DNA of 64,000 nucleotides from Pseudomonas taiwanensis DSM 21245. GTDB lineage: Bacteria > Pseudomonadota > Gammaproteobacteria > Pseudomonadales > Pseudomonadaceae. Positions 20,901 through 27,907 of this stretch are shown here, piece after piece. The DNA lies in contig NZ_AUEC01000029.1 in NCBI RefSeq assembly GCF_000425785.1, positions 20,867 to 84,866 on the forward strand, given 5' to 3'. The notes under the pieces are model-generated. The model did no database searches. It had not been told where the DNA came from and worked only from the letters and a program-made list of their open reading frames with translations. Numbering within the stretch: the stretch's first letter is position 1; every line of letters starts with the position of its first letter. A program made the position numbers and the translations under genes.

Positions 20901-21199
20901 CACCGTCCACCATCGAGACCGTGCAACTGTCCGCCACGATGCGCGCACTGTTCGTCAGCACCATGCGCCAGGACATGCAACAGTTGCGCCTGGCGCTTGA
21001 GCAGCGTGACCACCAGCGCCTTGGCGAACGCCTGCACAGCATCGCCGGCGCCCTGGGCGCGGTACAGGCCAAGGCCCTGGCCGAACAGTGTTGCGCACTG
21101 GAGAACGCGCTGGTCGACTCGCCGATCGATGCGGCCCTGACCGAGAACCTGCGGGGGGTACTGGACAGGCTTTCTGCAATGCTAGATACCCTCGCATAG
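17987..21199 (+). CDS. Unorthodox hybrid sensor kinase with receiver and HPt (RcsC/RocS1-like)
   Basis: The 1070-residue protein has TM1 near residues 18-40, a large periplasmic domain to about 325, TM2 near 326-350 (AFWSLASLAATFLVLVGLG) and a PAS-like segment. HisKA carries His490 in TMSHEIRTPLYGVLG. HATPase shows NNLLSNAIKFTD, DTGIGI and GAGLGLPICG. A receiver carries Asp886 in VLTDVNMPLMNGYE. A C-terminal HPt has its likely phospho-histidine at His1017 in ERLHSIAGALG. It is the only HPt in the locus and so the probable route to the RcsB-like regulator 69 bp downstream. The kinase core is strikingly similar to that of the first kinase, indicating duplication. Confidence 0.92.
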   Translation: MKQYNALLENLARSSLRLNKGMTVLLGLALLLAGFSLWSIERLVDEHNDTVSIHFARLMENIQEQESFLEALVLRSARGELLDHPRALEPVLTPLPDQGPDIYKGQAFPFSLPFSLKLDSHSLAGNQVASIFSQGANLASFYSMFWSASPYRSPQVFLFSPDAHYDITVPAAGRSRGKPQDVDEPFIDVVRQVAARRPQGLDQGAGIVWRSYVEQPDQDSPPRVLAYASIALRPTEASGQHLQVASLVDLAQIDDFERIMAWTVYDHFNLIAPSGEVLVGTPMPLEGVHEGLNIKPEGLVFRLHEQANGGWSAVYTVTYRHFFRYAFWSLASLAATFLVLVGLGRVAIRWYQRQVILPARAAHETIAESEAFSRVVIDTAPTGLCVVRSADNEVLLENQRAQQWQGTRELVSTLAPALGSTRSGEHYLQVEGRHLQVGFVSTRYHGEDVRLYAFNDVTRHVEDAQALEEARRAADAANTAKTLFLATMSHEIRTPLYGVLGTLELLGLTHLDARQQGYLHTIQRSSATLFQLISDVLDVTKIESGQMALEPVTFCPLDMLEDTVRTYRAFAERKGLLLYACHDARLPAQVVGDPIRIRQILNNLLSNAIKFTDTGRVVLRTRVLALDDTQVSLQWQVADTGIGISQAQQARLFELFYQVVDASSEGGAGLGLPICGWLADMMGGQIKVVSEPGLGSSFSLKVSLPLAPGELSDCPLVAPDPTPVYVRAPIPELAQHGVDWLQRLGISATLTIPPMEKDNHQALLVDLLDCPDAINWHGQRICASSDGPVPASFSDGSWRVDLHDIRAIAQAVARIREGGAPEGQDTARQQSAALRLHILVAEDNPINQAILQEQLEALGCTTVVAANGEQAMQRWQPGLFDVVLTDVNMPLMNGYELARTLRQHDARLPIIGVTANALREEGQRCIEVGMNAWMVKPLSLQTLRSHLVRLCRPTLADSSSRAQAQSSSERPAPSTIETVQLSATMRALFVSTMRQDMQQLRLALEQRDHQRLGERLHSIAGALGAVQAKALAEQCCALENALVDSPIDAALTENLRGVLDRLSAMLDTLA

Positions 21200-21268
21200 A
21201 ATCAATTTCAGCGCTGACAACGCCTGCAAACAACCCTCCCATCCGCACCGGCTAACGGATCGTCTTTT

Positions 21269-21916
21269 ATGGAAAAACTCAAGGTCATTATCGCCGACGA
21301 TCATCCCATCGTGCTGCTCGGCGTCCGGGAACTGGTCGAGCGAGACCCACGCTTTGAAGTGGTCGGCGAGGCCGTCTGCTCGCAAGGGCTGATCGAACTG
21401 CTCGAACGCCACCCGGTGGACATGGTCATCTCCGACTACAACATGCCGGCAGACTCCCCCTATGGTGACGGCCTCAAATTGATCGACTACCTCAAACGTC
21501 ACTATCCCGCAGTCCGCATTCTCGTGCTGACCATGATTTCCAACCCCCTGATCCTGACACGGCTGCAGGAACTGGGCGTCTACGGCGTCATCCAGAAGAA
21601 CCAATTGCACGGTGAGATTGAAAAGGCGCTCAATGCCCTCGCCCGCAACAGCACCTACCGGGCGCCGGAACCGGCAAGGCACTCGGTGCTCGCCTGCACC
21701 ACCGCCATCGACCAACGGGTAGAAAACCTGTCCCCCAAGGAATTCGAAATACTGCGTCTTTTCGTTGCCGGCCAAAGTGTCAGCGAGATTGCCCGCAGTC
21801 AACACCGCAGCACCAAGACCATTAGTGCGCAGAAAGTTTCAGCGATGCGCAAACTTGAAGTAAACAGCGACCAGGAGTTATTGGAATACTGCTTGGCGAG
21901 TCATATCTTCAACTAA
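21269..21916 (+). CDS. RcsB-like response regulator (NarL/LuxR-type HTH)
   Basis: The 215-residue regulator has an N-terminal receiver with Asp56 (VDMVISDYNMP), followed by YGDGLKLIDYLKRHYP and ILVLTMISNPLIL. These stretches closely track enterobacterial RcsB, including the Asp56 position. The HTH region has LSPKEFEILRLFVAG and the recognition helix STKTISAQKVSAMRKL, nearly the RcsB helix. It is therefore expected to bind RcsB-type boxes, and three candidate boxes lie in this locus. It is the last gene of the signalling block and sits directly before the pilin operon. A GGATCGTCT partial box (21257-21265) overlaps its ribosome site. Confidence 0.92.
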   Translation: MEKLKVIIADDHPIVLLGVRELVERDPRFEVVGEAVCSQGLIELLERHPVDMVISDYNMPADSPYGDGLKLIDYLKRHYPAVRILVLTMISNPLILTRLQELGVYGVIQKNQLHGEIEKALNALARNSTYRAPEPARHSVLACTTAIDQRVENLSPKEFEILRLFVAGQSVSEIARSQHRSTKTISAQKVSAMRKLEVNSDQELLEYCLASHIFN

Positions 21917-21939
21917 TTAACGACTGTCATTGCCGGGCC

Positions 21940-21955
21940 ATTAAGATTCGTCTGA
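21940..21955 (+). promoter_or_regulatory. Putative RcsB-like box, site 3 of 3, upstream of the major pilin
   Basis: The site is ATTAAGATTCGTCTGA, containing TAAGA-N4-TCTGA. A -10-like TATCGT lies at 21979-21984, once more 24 bp after the box end, predicting a start near 21991 and a 43-base leader for the pilin mRNA. The hexamer itself is a poor -10 match, as expected if the promoter depends on an activator. Confidence 0.6.
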
Positions 21956-22033
21956 TGTGCCAGGGAAACCACCTGACTTATCGTGAGCGTGCATTAACTT
22001 GCAGCACTTACTCACTATCACGTGGACATTAAT

Positions 22034-22633
22034 ATGAAAAAATTTTCCCTGGCCGCACTGACCCTGTCGCTTATCACCGCTTCGGCCGGCGTCCTGGCCG
22101 CCGAGCCCACCGGACCGGTCAAGGGTGGCAGCGGCAAGATTTCCTTCACCGGCGTGATCAACAATGACGCCTGCTCGGTCGATGGCGCCAACGCCGACCG
22201 TATGATTGCCGTAGACATGGGCACCGTTTCGATCAAGGACATGGGCACCGCCGAAAACCCAACTTCGGGCCGCGTGACCGGCAAGGACTTCAACCTCAAC
22301 GTCAACTGCAACGTCGGCACCAAGGTGGCGATGGTCTTCGATGCCAACAGCGGCGGCTCGGGCCTGGTGACTGGCAAGAAGGTCCTGGCCCTGACCAAGG
22401 GCACCGGCACCGCCGCCAACGTCGGCATCGCCCTGCTCGACCCCAACGGTAACCTGATCGACCTGAGCTCGGCCGCCACCGCCAAGATCCAGAGCGAAGT
22501 GCACGGCACGGGCGCCGAGGGCGGCGACGCTACCCTGAGCTTCTCCGCGGCCTACGTGACCACCGGCGCAGCGGGCACCGCCACTGCCGGTCGTGGTGAC
22601 GCCACCCTGCCGTTCATCCTGCAGTACGAGTAA
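22034..22633 (+). CDS. Major fimbrial subunit (pilin), Cup type
   Basis: I chose the ATG at 22034 (MKKFSLAALTLSL); an in-frame GTG at 22022 adds only four residues. The 199-residue precursor has a signal peptide cut near VLAA-EP, then the pilin start GKISFTGVINNDACSV. A cysteine pair (DACSV and VNCNVG) fits the pilin disulfide. The C-terminus GRGDATLPFILQYE carries the alternating hydrophobic pattern and penultimate tyrosine recognised by chaperones. It would polymerise by donor-strand exchange. It heads the operon pilin-chaperone-usher. Confidence 0.92.
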   Translation: MKKFSLAALTLSLITASAGVLAAEPTGPVKGGSGKISFTGVINNDACSVDGANADRMIAVDMGTVSIKDMGTAENPTSGRVTGKDFNLNVNCNVGTKVAMVFDANSGGSGLVTGKKVLALTKGTGTAANVGIALLDPNGNLIDLSSAATAKIQSEVHGTGAEGGDATLSFSAAYVTTGAAGTATAGRGDATLPFILQYE

Positions 22634-22703
22634 TCACTTCGCAGCTGCTCCCTGGGCGAGGCTGATCAGCCTCGCCACTCCTTCGTCCCGCAAGGTATCC
22701 ACC

Positions 22704-23456
22704 ATGTTGCGTCGTTCTATGTATCCCGTTCTCGGGTTGCTGGGCATGCTCGTTGCCGCCCAGGCAACCGCCAGCATCTCCCTGAGCGCCACCCGCGTCG
22801 TGTTCGACGGTGCTCACAAGGAAGCCAATGTCATCGTGCGCAATGGCAACCAGGAAGTCCTGGTGCAATCCTGGGTAGACAGCGGCGACAGCGCCAAAGC
22901 GCCCGCGCCGTTCGCTGTGACACCACCGTTGGCCAGGGTAATGCCCAAGCAGGAACAACTGCTGCGTATTCTCTATGAAGGCCAAGGCCTGCCGACCGAT
23001 CGCGAATCGGTGGTCTGGCTCAATGTCCAGGAAATCCCGCAAGCCAGTACCAAGGCCAATACCTTGCAACTGGCGGTGCGTCAACGTATCAAAATTTTCT
23101 TTCGCCCGGCCGACCTGCCCGGTAATGCACTGCTGGCACCGGAGCAATTGGTCTGGCAACTGACCCAACGCGGCGGACACGCACAACTGACTGTAAACAA
23201 CCCCAGCCTGTTCCATGTGTCCATGGCCGATATCGAACTTAAACGCGGAAAGCAAACTGTGCTCAGCGTCGACTCGACCATGATCGCCCCGCGTGCAAAC
23301 AGGACATTCAGCTCGGCACTTTCCCAGGTGGAGGGCCCGTTGACGCTCACGTTCAAGAGCATCAACGACTATGGCGCCCAACATGAATATTCCGTGCAGT
23401 TGAACACTGCCCAGCCTGGTAGCGCAAAGCCTGCCGAACCCGCCATCGCCCTGTGA
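22704..23456 (+). CDS. Periplasmic fimbrial chaperone (PapD-like), second copy
   Basis: The ATG at 22704 (MLRRSMYPVLGLLG) is preceded by AAGG and starts a clear signal peptide ending near QATA-SI, giving 250 residues. PapD signatures are present: ISLSATRVVFDGAHKEANV, FAVTPPLARVMPKQEQLLRI, RESVVWLNVQEIPQ and VRQRIKIFFRPADLPG. It should escort the major pilin to the usher. It differs clearly from the 12115 chaperone, so the two probably serve different subunits. It lies 70 bp after the pilin and 86 bp before the usher. Confidence 0.93.
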   Translation: MLRRSMYPVLGLLGMLVAAQATASISLSATRVVFDGAHKEANVIVRNGNQEVLVQSWVDSGDSAKAPAPFAVTPPLARVMPKQEQLLRILYEGQGLPTDRESVVWLNVQEIPQASTKANTLQLAVRQRIKIFFRPADLPGNALLAPEQLVWQLTQRGGHAQLTVNNPSLFHVSMADIELKRGKQTVLSVDSTMIAPRANRTFSSALSQVEGPLTLTFKSINDYGAQHEYSVQLNTAQPGSAKPAEPAIAL

Positions 23457-23542
23457 AACCGTAGCGCCCACACCTCACGCGTCTGGTCCCGTGCGGCCTC
23501 CCCGTGCCCAGCCCGTGCCGGGACATGAAATAGGTTCCTCGT

Positions 23543-26098
23543 ATGTCTCTGTCCATCGCCTCCCGCTCCGTAGTCGGCGCCGCTGCAGGCGTGCGCGCGC
23601 TCAATGGCGGCACGTTTCGTCCGGCCTGGAAGCTCAACGCCCTGTCACTGGTCATCTGCACCACGCTACCCGGCTTGGCAGCGGCGCAGGATGACCCGCA
23701 CCTGCAAGGCTTCAACACCACCTTCCTGCAGGGCGCGCAATCGGCGGTCGACTTGCAACTGCTGCTGTCGGCCAACAGCGTGCTGCCGGGCAATTATCGG
23801 GTAGACCTCTACAGCAACGACGTGCTGGTGGGCCGGCGTGACATCGACTTCAACCGCAACCCCCAGACCGGGGTCGTGGAACCCTGCCTGACCCTGGAGC
23901 TGCTCGGACAGTTGGGCATCGACATGGACAAGCTCAAGGCCCAAGGTCGTCTGGTTGACGCCCAGGCGTGCTACGACCTGCCCACTCTGATCGACCAGGC
24001 CAGCTTGAGCTACGACTCCAATCACCTGCGCCTGTCCGCCAGCATTCCGCAGGTTGCGATGAAACGTGGCTTGCGCGGCTATGTCGACCCGCAGCTGTGG
24101 GATGCCGGGGTGTCCGCAGCGTTCGTAAACTATCAATTCAATACCAGCCGCAGCGCCGGCGATGCCCAGACCCGCATCAACAACAACCTGAGCCTGCGCA
24201 ACGGTATCAACCTCGGCAGCTGGCGCTTGCGCAACGAGTCGAACTTCAGCAGCGGTACCGGTCGGCCGGACACTTTCAAGAGCAACCGCAGCTATGTGCA
24301 ACATGACGTGACGGCGCTCAAGGGCCAGTTCAGCGCAGGCGACATCTTCAGCGACACCGACCTGTTCGACAGCGTGCGCTACCGGGGCCTGAAACTGGCT
24401 TCGGACGAAGGCATGCGCGCCGATAGCGAGCGCGGCTACGCGCCGGTGGTCAGGGGTGTAGCCCAGACCAGTGCCAGGGTCGAGATTCGCCAGAACGACT
24501 ACGTGCTCTATACTACCAACGTTCCGCCCGGCCCATTCGAAATCAGCGACATCTACCCCAGCGGCTCCAATGGCGACCTGGAAGTCACCATCATCGAGGC
24601 CGACGGTCGCCGGCGGGTCAGCACGCAAGCATTCTCCAGCTTGCCGCTCATGGTCCGCGATGGCCAGGTCAAGTACAGCCTCTCCGCCGGACGCTACAAC
24701 AGCAATACCGAGGGCCTGGCCAGGCCGCAGATGCTCAGCACGACGCTGGCCTACGGCCTGTCCAACACCTTGACTGGCGTCGTCGGCCTGCAAGCCACCG
24801 ACAACTACAAGGCACTGGCCGTGGGCAGCGGTTTGAACACGCTGCTGGGCGCATTCTCGCTCGATGTCACCCACTCCTCGAGCAAGGCCCAGGGCCAGAC
24901 CACCCAGGGCAACAGCTTGCGGGCGCTGTACGCCAAGACATTCACCGGCACCGACACCAACTTCACACTGGCCGCCTACCGCTACTCCACCGAGGGCTAC
25001 CGCACCCTCGCCCAGCATGTCGAGGACATGAGCACAGATTTGGTCAAACGCAGCGGCAACTCCAAGACCCGAACCGACCTGACCATCAACCAGAGTCTGG
25101 GCCGCAACCGCGCCTTCGGCAGCCTGTACCTGACGGCCACCGACCAGCGCTACTGGAACCGAGGCGGCTCGCAGAGTCTGTCCGCAGGCTACAGCAACAA
25201 CTGGGGCGAAGTTTCCTACAACATCGACGTCAGCCGCACCAAGGAACTGGGAACTTCAGGCCCTTCTGGGGAAGATACCCAGTTCAACGTATCGGTGTCG
25301 TTCCCGCTCGGCAGCCGCGCCCGTGCACCTCGGGCGTTCGTCACCACGAGCACGCAGAAAGGCAATGACACCACCCAGGCTGGCGTCAACGGTTATCTCT
25401 CGGAGACCAGCGACACCTTCTACTCGATCCAGGGCGGGCACAGCCGCACCAGCGGCAGCTCGGCATCGGCCAACCTCAATACCCGCACCTCGGTCGCCGA
25501 CATCAGCCTGGGCTATAGCCAGGGACGCGGCTACGACTCGCAGAACCTGAACATCGCCGGGGCCGTCGTCGCCCACCAAGGTGGCATCAACCTCGGCCAG
25601 ACGCTGAGCGAAACCTTCGCACTGGCCGAAGTGCCCGGGGTGAAGGGTGCAAAGATCAGCAGCTACAGCGGTGTGGAAACCGGACGTAATGGCTACGCGG
25701 TGATCCCCAATGCCCAGCCCTACCGGGTCAACTGGATCAGCCTCGATACCCGCGATCTGGGGGGCGACATCGAGATCGACAACGCCACGCAGCAACTGGT
25801 GCCTCGACGCGGCGCCGTCGTGCTTGCCCGCTACACGGGCAAGAGCGGGCGTCGGGTACAGTTCGAGCTGTTCGACGAGCGTAACCAGTCGATTCCATTC
25901 GGCGCCTCGGTCGAAGATACCGAAGGCAGGCAACTGGCGATTTCCGACCCAAGCGGCAAGGCATTGGTGCTGTTGGAGCAGGATCAGGGCAGCCTGACCA
26001 TCAAGTGGAGCGACCGACAGTGTGTGGCGACGTATCACCTGCCCGAACGGGACAAAGCGGTGAATTATGAACGCCAGCGCCTGGTGTGCCAGCCGTAG
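23543..26098 (+). CDS. Outer-membrane fimbrial usher
   Basis: The 851-residue protein has a long signal region ending near LAAAQ. An N-terminal chaperone-binding domain follows (FNTTFLQGAQSAVDLQLL, PGNYRVDLYSND). The beta-barrel core contains the usher signature-like segments SDTDLFDSVRYRGLKLASDEGM, here abbreviated to its ends, and PPGPFEISDIYPSGSNGDLEV. It closes with C-terminal domains ending RQCVATYHLPERDK. Length and order are those of FimD/PapC-type ushers that form the secretion pore for the fibre. It is the only usher in the window, so both chaperones and the distant adhesin presumably depend on it. Confidence 0.94.
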   Translation: MSLSIASRSVVGAAAGVRALNGGTFRPAWKLNALSLVICTTLPGLAAAQDDPHLQGFNTTFLQGAQSAVDLQLLLSANSVLPGNYRVDLYSNDVLVGRRDIDFNRNPQTGVVEPCLTLELLGQLGIDMDKLKAQGRLVDAQACYDLPTLIDQASLSYDSNHLRLSASIPQVAMKRGLRGYVDPQLWDAGVSAAFVNYQFNTSRSAGDAQTRINNNLSLRNGINLGSWRLRNESNFSSGTGRPDTFKSNRSYVQHDVTALKGQFSAGDIFSDTDLFDSVRYRGLKLASDEGMRADSERGYAPVVRGVAQTSARVEIRQNDYVLYTTNVPPGPFEISDIYPSGSNGDLEVTIIEADGRRRVSTQAFSSLPLMVRDGQVKYSLSAGRYNSNTEGLARPQMLSTTLAYGLSNTLTGVVGLQATDNYKALAVGSGLNTLLGAFSLDVTHSSSKAQGQTTQGNSLRALYAKTFTGTDTNFTLAAYRYSTEGYRTLAQHVEDMSTDLVKRSGNSKTRTDLTINQSLGRNRAFGSLYLTATDQRYWNRGGSQSLSAGYSNNWGEVSYNIDVSRTKELGTSGPSGEDTQFNVSVSFPLGSRARAPRAFVTTSTQKGNDTTQAGVNGYLSETSDTFYSIQGGHSRTSGSSASANLNTRTSVADISLGYSQGRGYDSQNLNIAGAVVAHQGGINLGQTLSETFALAEVPGVKGAKISSYSGVETGRNGYAVIPNAQPYRVNWISLDTRDLGGDIEIDNATQQLVPRRGAVVLARYTGKSGRRVQFELFDERNQSIPFGASVEDTEGRQLAISDPSGKALVLLEQDQGSLTIKWSDRQCVATYHLPERDKAVNYERQRLVCQP

Positions 26099-26222
26099 CA
26101 GGCGACCCGGGCGCGCAAGCCATCGTTCGTGGCCCCCGGGGATGATCGGAAACGCGATGTAAAAAAATAGTGCGGCCAGGGCTGCCAAAGCCTATGAACA
26201 AGGCCGCACCACGCCTTGGCGT

Positions 26223-26245
26223 GAACTCATGGCGAGTTCTTTTTT
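26223..26245 (+). terminator. Rho-independent terminator of the fimbrial operon
   Basis: GAACTC (26223-26228), a five-base loop, GAGTTC (26234-26239) and a run of six T form a simple intrinsic terminator after the usher gene. A second inverted repeat (GTGCGGCC at 26170-26177 with GGCCGCAC at 26202-26209) stands just before it. Confidence 0.6.
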
Positions 26246-26267
26246 CCTTGAAGGCGGCGCACTCCTG

Positions 26268-26358
26268 TACAATGCGCCCTGGGTGCTAGCTGCATGAGGC
26301 AGTGACGCAGGTTAAATGGACACGCAGGTCGGGCCGCCTTGCGGGAGTTCTTGCGCCT
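26268..26358 (+). promoter_or_regulatory. Promoter -10 and structured leader of nhaA, candidate Li+ riboswitch (nhaA-I-like)
   Basis: A -10-like TACAAT (26268-26273) predicts a start near 26280; no good -35 is visible. The 78-base leader can fold with an outer stem GGTGC (26282-26286) to GCGCC (26353-26357) that closes just before the ATG. It also has a hairpin CTGC (26290-26293) to GCAG (26299-26302) and a hairpin CCGC-CTT-GCGG (26334-26344) that takes up part of the GCGGGAG ribosome site. Two Li+ riboswitch classes (nhaA-I and nhaA-II motifs) are known upstream of nhaA genes. Assignment to one of them here is inference from position and foldability. Confidence 0.5.
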
Positions 26359-27717
26359 ATGCAAAAAACCAAGCTAACCCGTGCCCAGCAACTGGCTGCC
26401 CATGCCTTCGCCAACCTCGAACGCTTCCTGCATATCGAAGCTGTCAGTGGTGTGGTCCTGCTGGTCGCTGCCATCGCCGCCCTGATCTGGGCAAACTCCC
26501 CCGCTGCCGCCAGTTACGACGCACTCTGGCACACGCCTATTTCCTTCGGGATCGGCTCGCTGGTGGTCTCGCAGTCGCTGCATTTCTGGATCAACGACGG
26601 CCTGATGACCATTTTCTTCCTGGTCGTCGGCATGGAGATTCGCCGTGAAATCCATGAAGGCGCCCTGTCCAGCCTGCGCCAGGCCACGCTGCCCATGGCC
26701 GCTGCCATCGGTGGTGTAGCGATCCCGGCACTGATCTACCTGAGCTTCGGCCATGCGCCAGCCGAGCAACAAGGGTGGGCGGTACCCACCGCGACGGATA
26801 TCGCCTTCGCCGTTGGCGTCCTGGCGCTGCTGGGCAAGTCGATTCCCGCGAATGTCCGCGTTTTCCTGCTGGCCCTGGCGATCATCGACGACATCATCGC
26901 CGTGCTGATCATCGCCTTCTTCTATTCCGGCGGCCTCGATTACAGCGGCCTCGCCTTGGCTGCGGTTGGCCTGCTGTTGGTGGTGGGGCTGCAGAAGATA
27001 GGCGTCGGGTCGGCATACGCCTATGTCATACCAGGCTTGATCACCTGGCTGGGCATCCTGATGACCGGTGCCCACCCGACCCTGGCCGGCGTCGTGCTCG
27101 GCTTGATGACCCCCGTTGCTGCAATGCCCATGCGTCAGCGCCCGCTGGAGGCGATCTCGCAATTCACCGGTGAACTGCTGGGCCGCGCGCAGACCCCGGA
27201 GCAGGATCCACATCAACTGATGGCCCCCCTCAAGCGTCTGCGCCTGGCACAACGCGAACTGGTCGCACCGGTGGTGCGCATGCAAGGTCACCTGCACCCC
27301 TGGGTGGCCTACGCCATCATGCCGCTGTTCGCCCTTGCCAATGCTGGCGTCAGTCTCTCGGGTGTCGACCTGTCCGCTCCAGGGCCTTACTGGGTGATGA
27401 CTGCCGTAGCGGTCGCACTGGTACTCGGCAAGCCGCTGGGCATCGTCAGTGTCAGCTGGCTCATGGTCCGGTTGGGGTGGTGCGCATTGCCTGCCGGTGT
27501 GACCTGGGCAGGTATCACCTTGATCGGCTTGCTGGCGGGTATCGGCTTCACCATGTCGATCTTCATCGCCAACCTCGCCTACGCCGATCCAGCCGCCTTG
27601 GGTGCCGCCAAACTCGGGGTGTTGTCCGGTTCGGTCATCGCCGCCGTCATTGGCCTCACCTGGGGCTTCTGGAGCCTGCGCCGGGGTGCGGCCAGCACCA
27701 AGGTCGAAGCCGTCTGA
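26359..27717 (+). CDS. nhaA: Na+(Li+)/H+ antiporter NhaA
   Basis: The ATG at 26359 ([13 protein letters not shown]) is preceded by GGGAG; a GTG at 26302 would lie inside the leader structure and is rejected. The 452-residue inner-membrane protein has about 12 helices. It carries [16 protein letters not shown] and the ion-binding paired aspartates in [18 protein letters not shown], and [16 protein letters not shown] with the conserved Thr/Asp unwound helix. The C-terminal [20 protein letters not shown] also fits. NhaA exports Na+ or Li+ in exchange for protons. A C-terminal tail of about 30 residues is slightly longer than in E. coli. Confidence 0.95.
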   Translation: MQKTKLTRAQQLAAHAFANLERFLHIEAVSGVVLLVAAIAALIWANSPAAASYDALWHTPISFGIGSLVVSQSLHFWINDGLMTIFFLVVGMEIRREIHEGALSSLRQATLPMAAAIGGVAIPALIYLSFGHAPAEQQGWAVPTATDIAFAVGVLALLGKSIPANVRVFLLALAIIDDIIAVLIIAFFYSGGLDYSGLALAAVGLLLVVGLQKIGVGSAYAYVIPGLITWLGILMTGAHPTLAGVVLGLMTPVAAMPMRQRPLEAISQFTGELLGRAQTPEQDPHQLMAPLKRLRLAQRELVAPVVRMQGHLHPWVAYAIMPLFALANAGVSLSGVDLSAPGPYWVMTAVAVALVLGKPLGIVSVSWLMVRLGWCALPAGVTWAGITLIGLLAGIGFTMSIFIANLAYADPAALGAAKLGVLSGSVIAAVIGLTWGFWSLRRGAASTKVEAV

Positions 27718-27740
27718 CGCTGGATTTTCTACCCCTCCAA

Positions 27741-27765
27741 CCTGCCGCCTCTGCCAGGCGGCAGG
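27741..27765 (+). terminator. Strong inverted repeat after nhaA, possible terminator
   Basis: CCTGCCGCC (27741-27749) pairs perfectly with GGCGGCAGG (27757-27765) across a seven-base loop. It stands 24 bp after the nhaA stop, but no T-run follows, so termination may need Rho or be weak. Confidence 0.35.
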
Positions 27766-27907
27766 TCGAGCATCGACCCGGTTTCGATCGCCAGCCCTAC
27801 CCTCAAGACCGCCGATCATTTAACCTTCCTGTCAACTGCACGCTGCTGCAGCGAATGCTCTGCGTCACTGCACGACCATTTCGCCCCTCAACCAACAGTA
27901 AGGCTTC

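Noticed and set aside
21253..21268. Fourth regulator box before the RcsB-like gene (GGATCGTCT)
   Set aside because: Only half of the dyad is present, and it overlaps the ribosome site immediately before the ATG, with no -10 at the right distance.
26302..26358. Extended NhaA N-terminus from a GTG
   Set aside because: The extra residues are coded by the structured leader, the ATG at 26359 has a better ribosome site, and NhaA proteins do not carry this tail.
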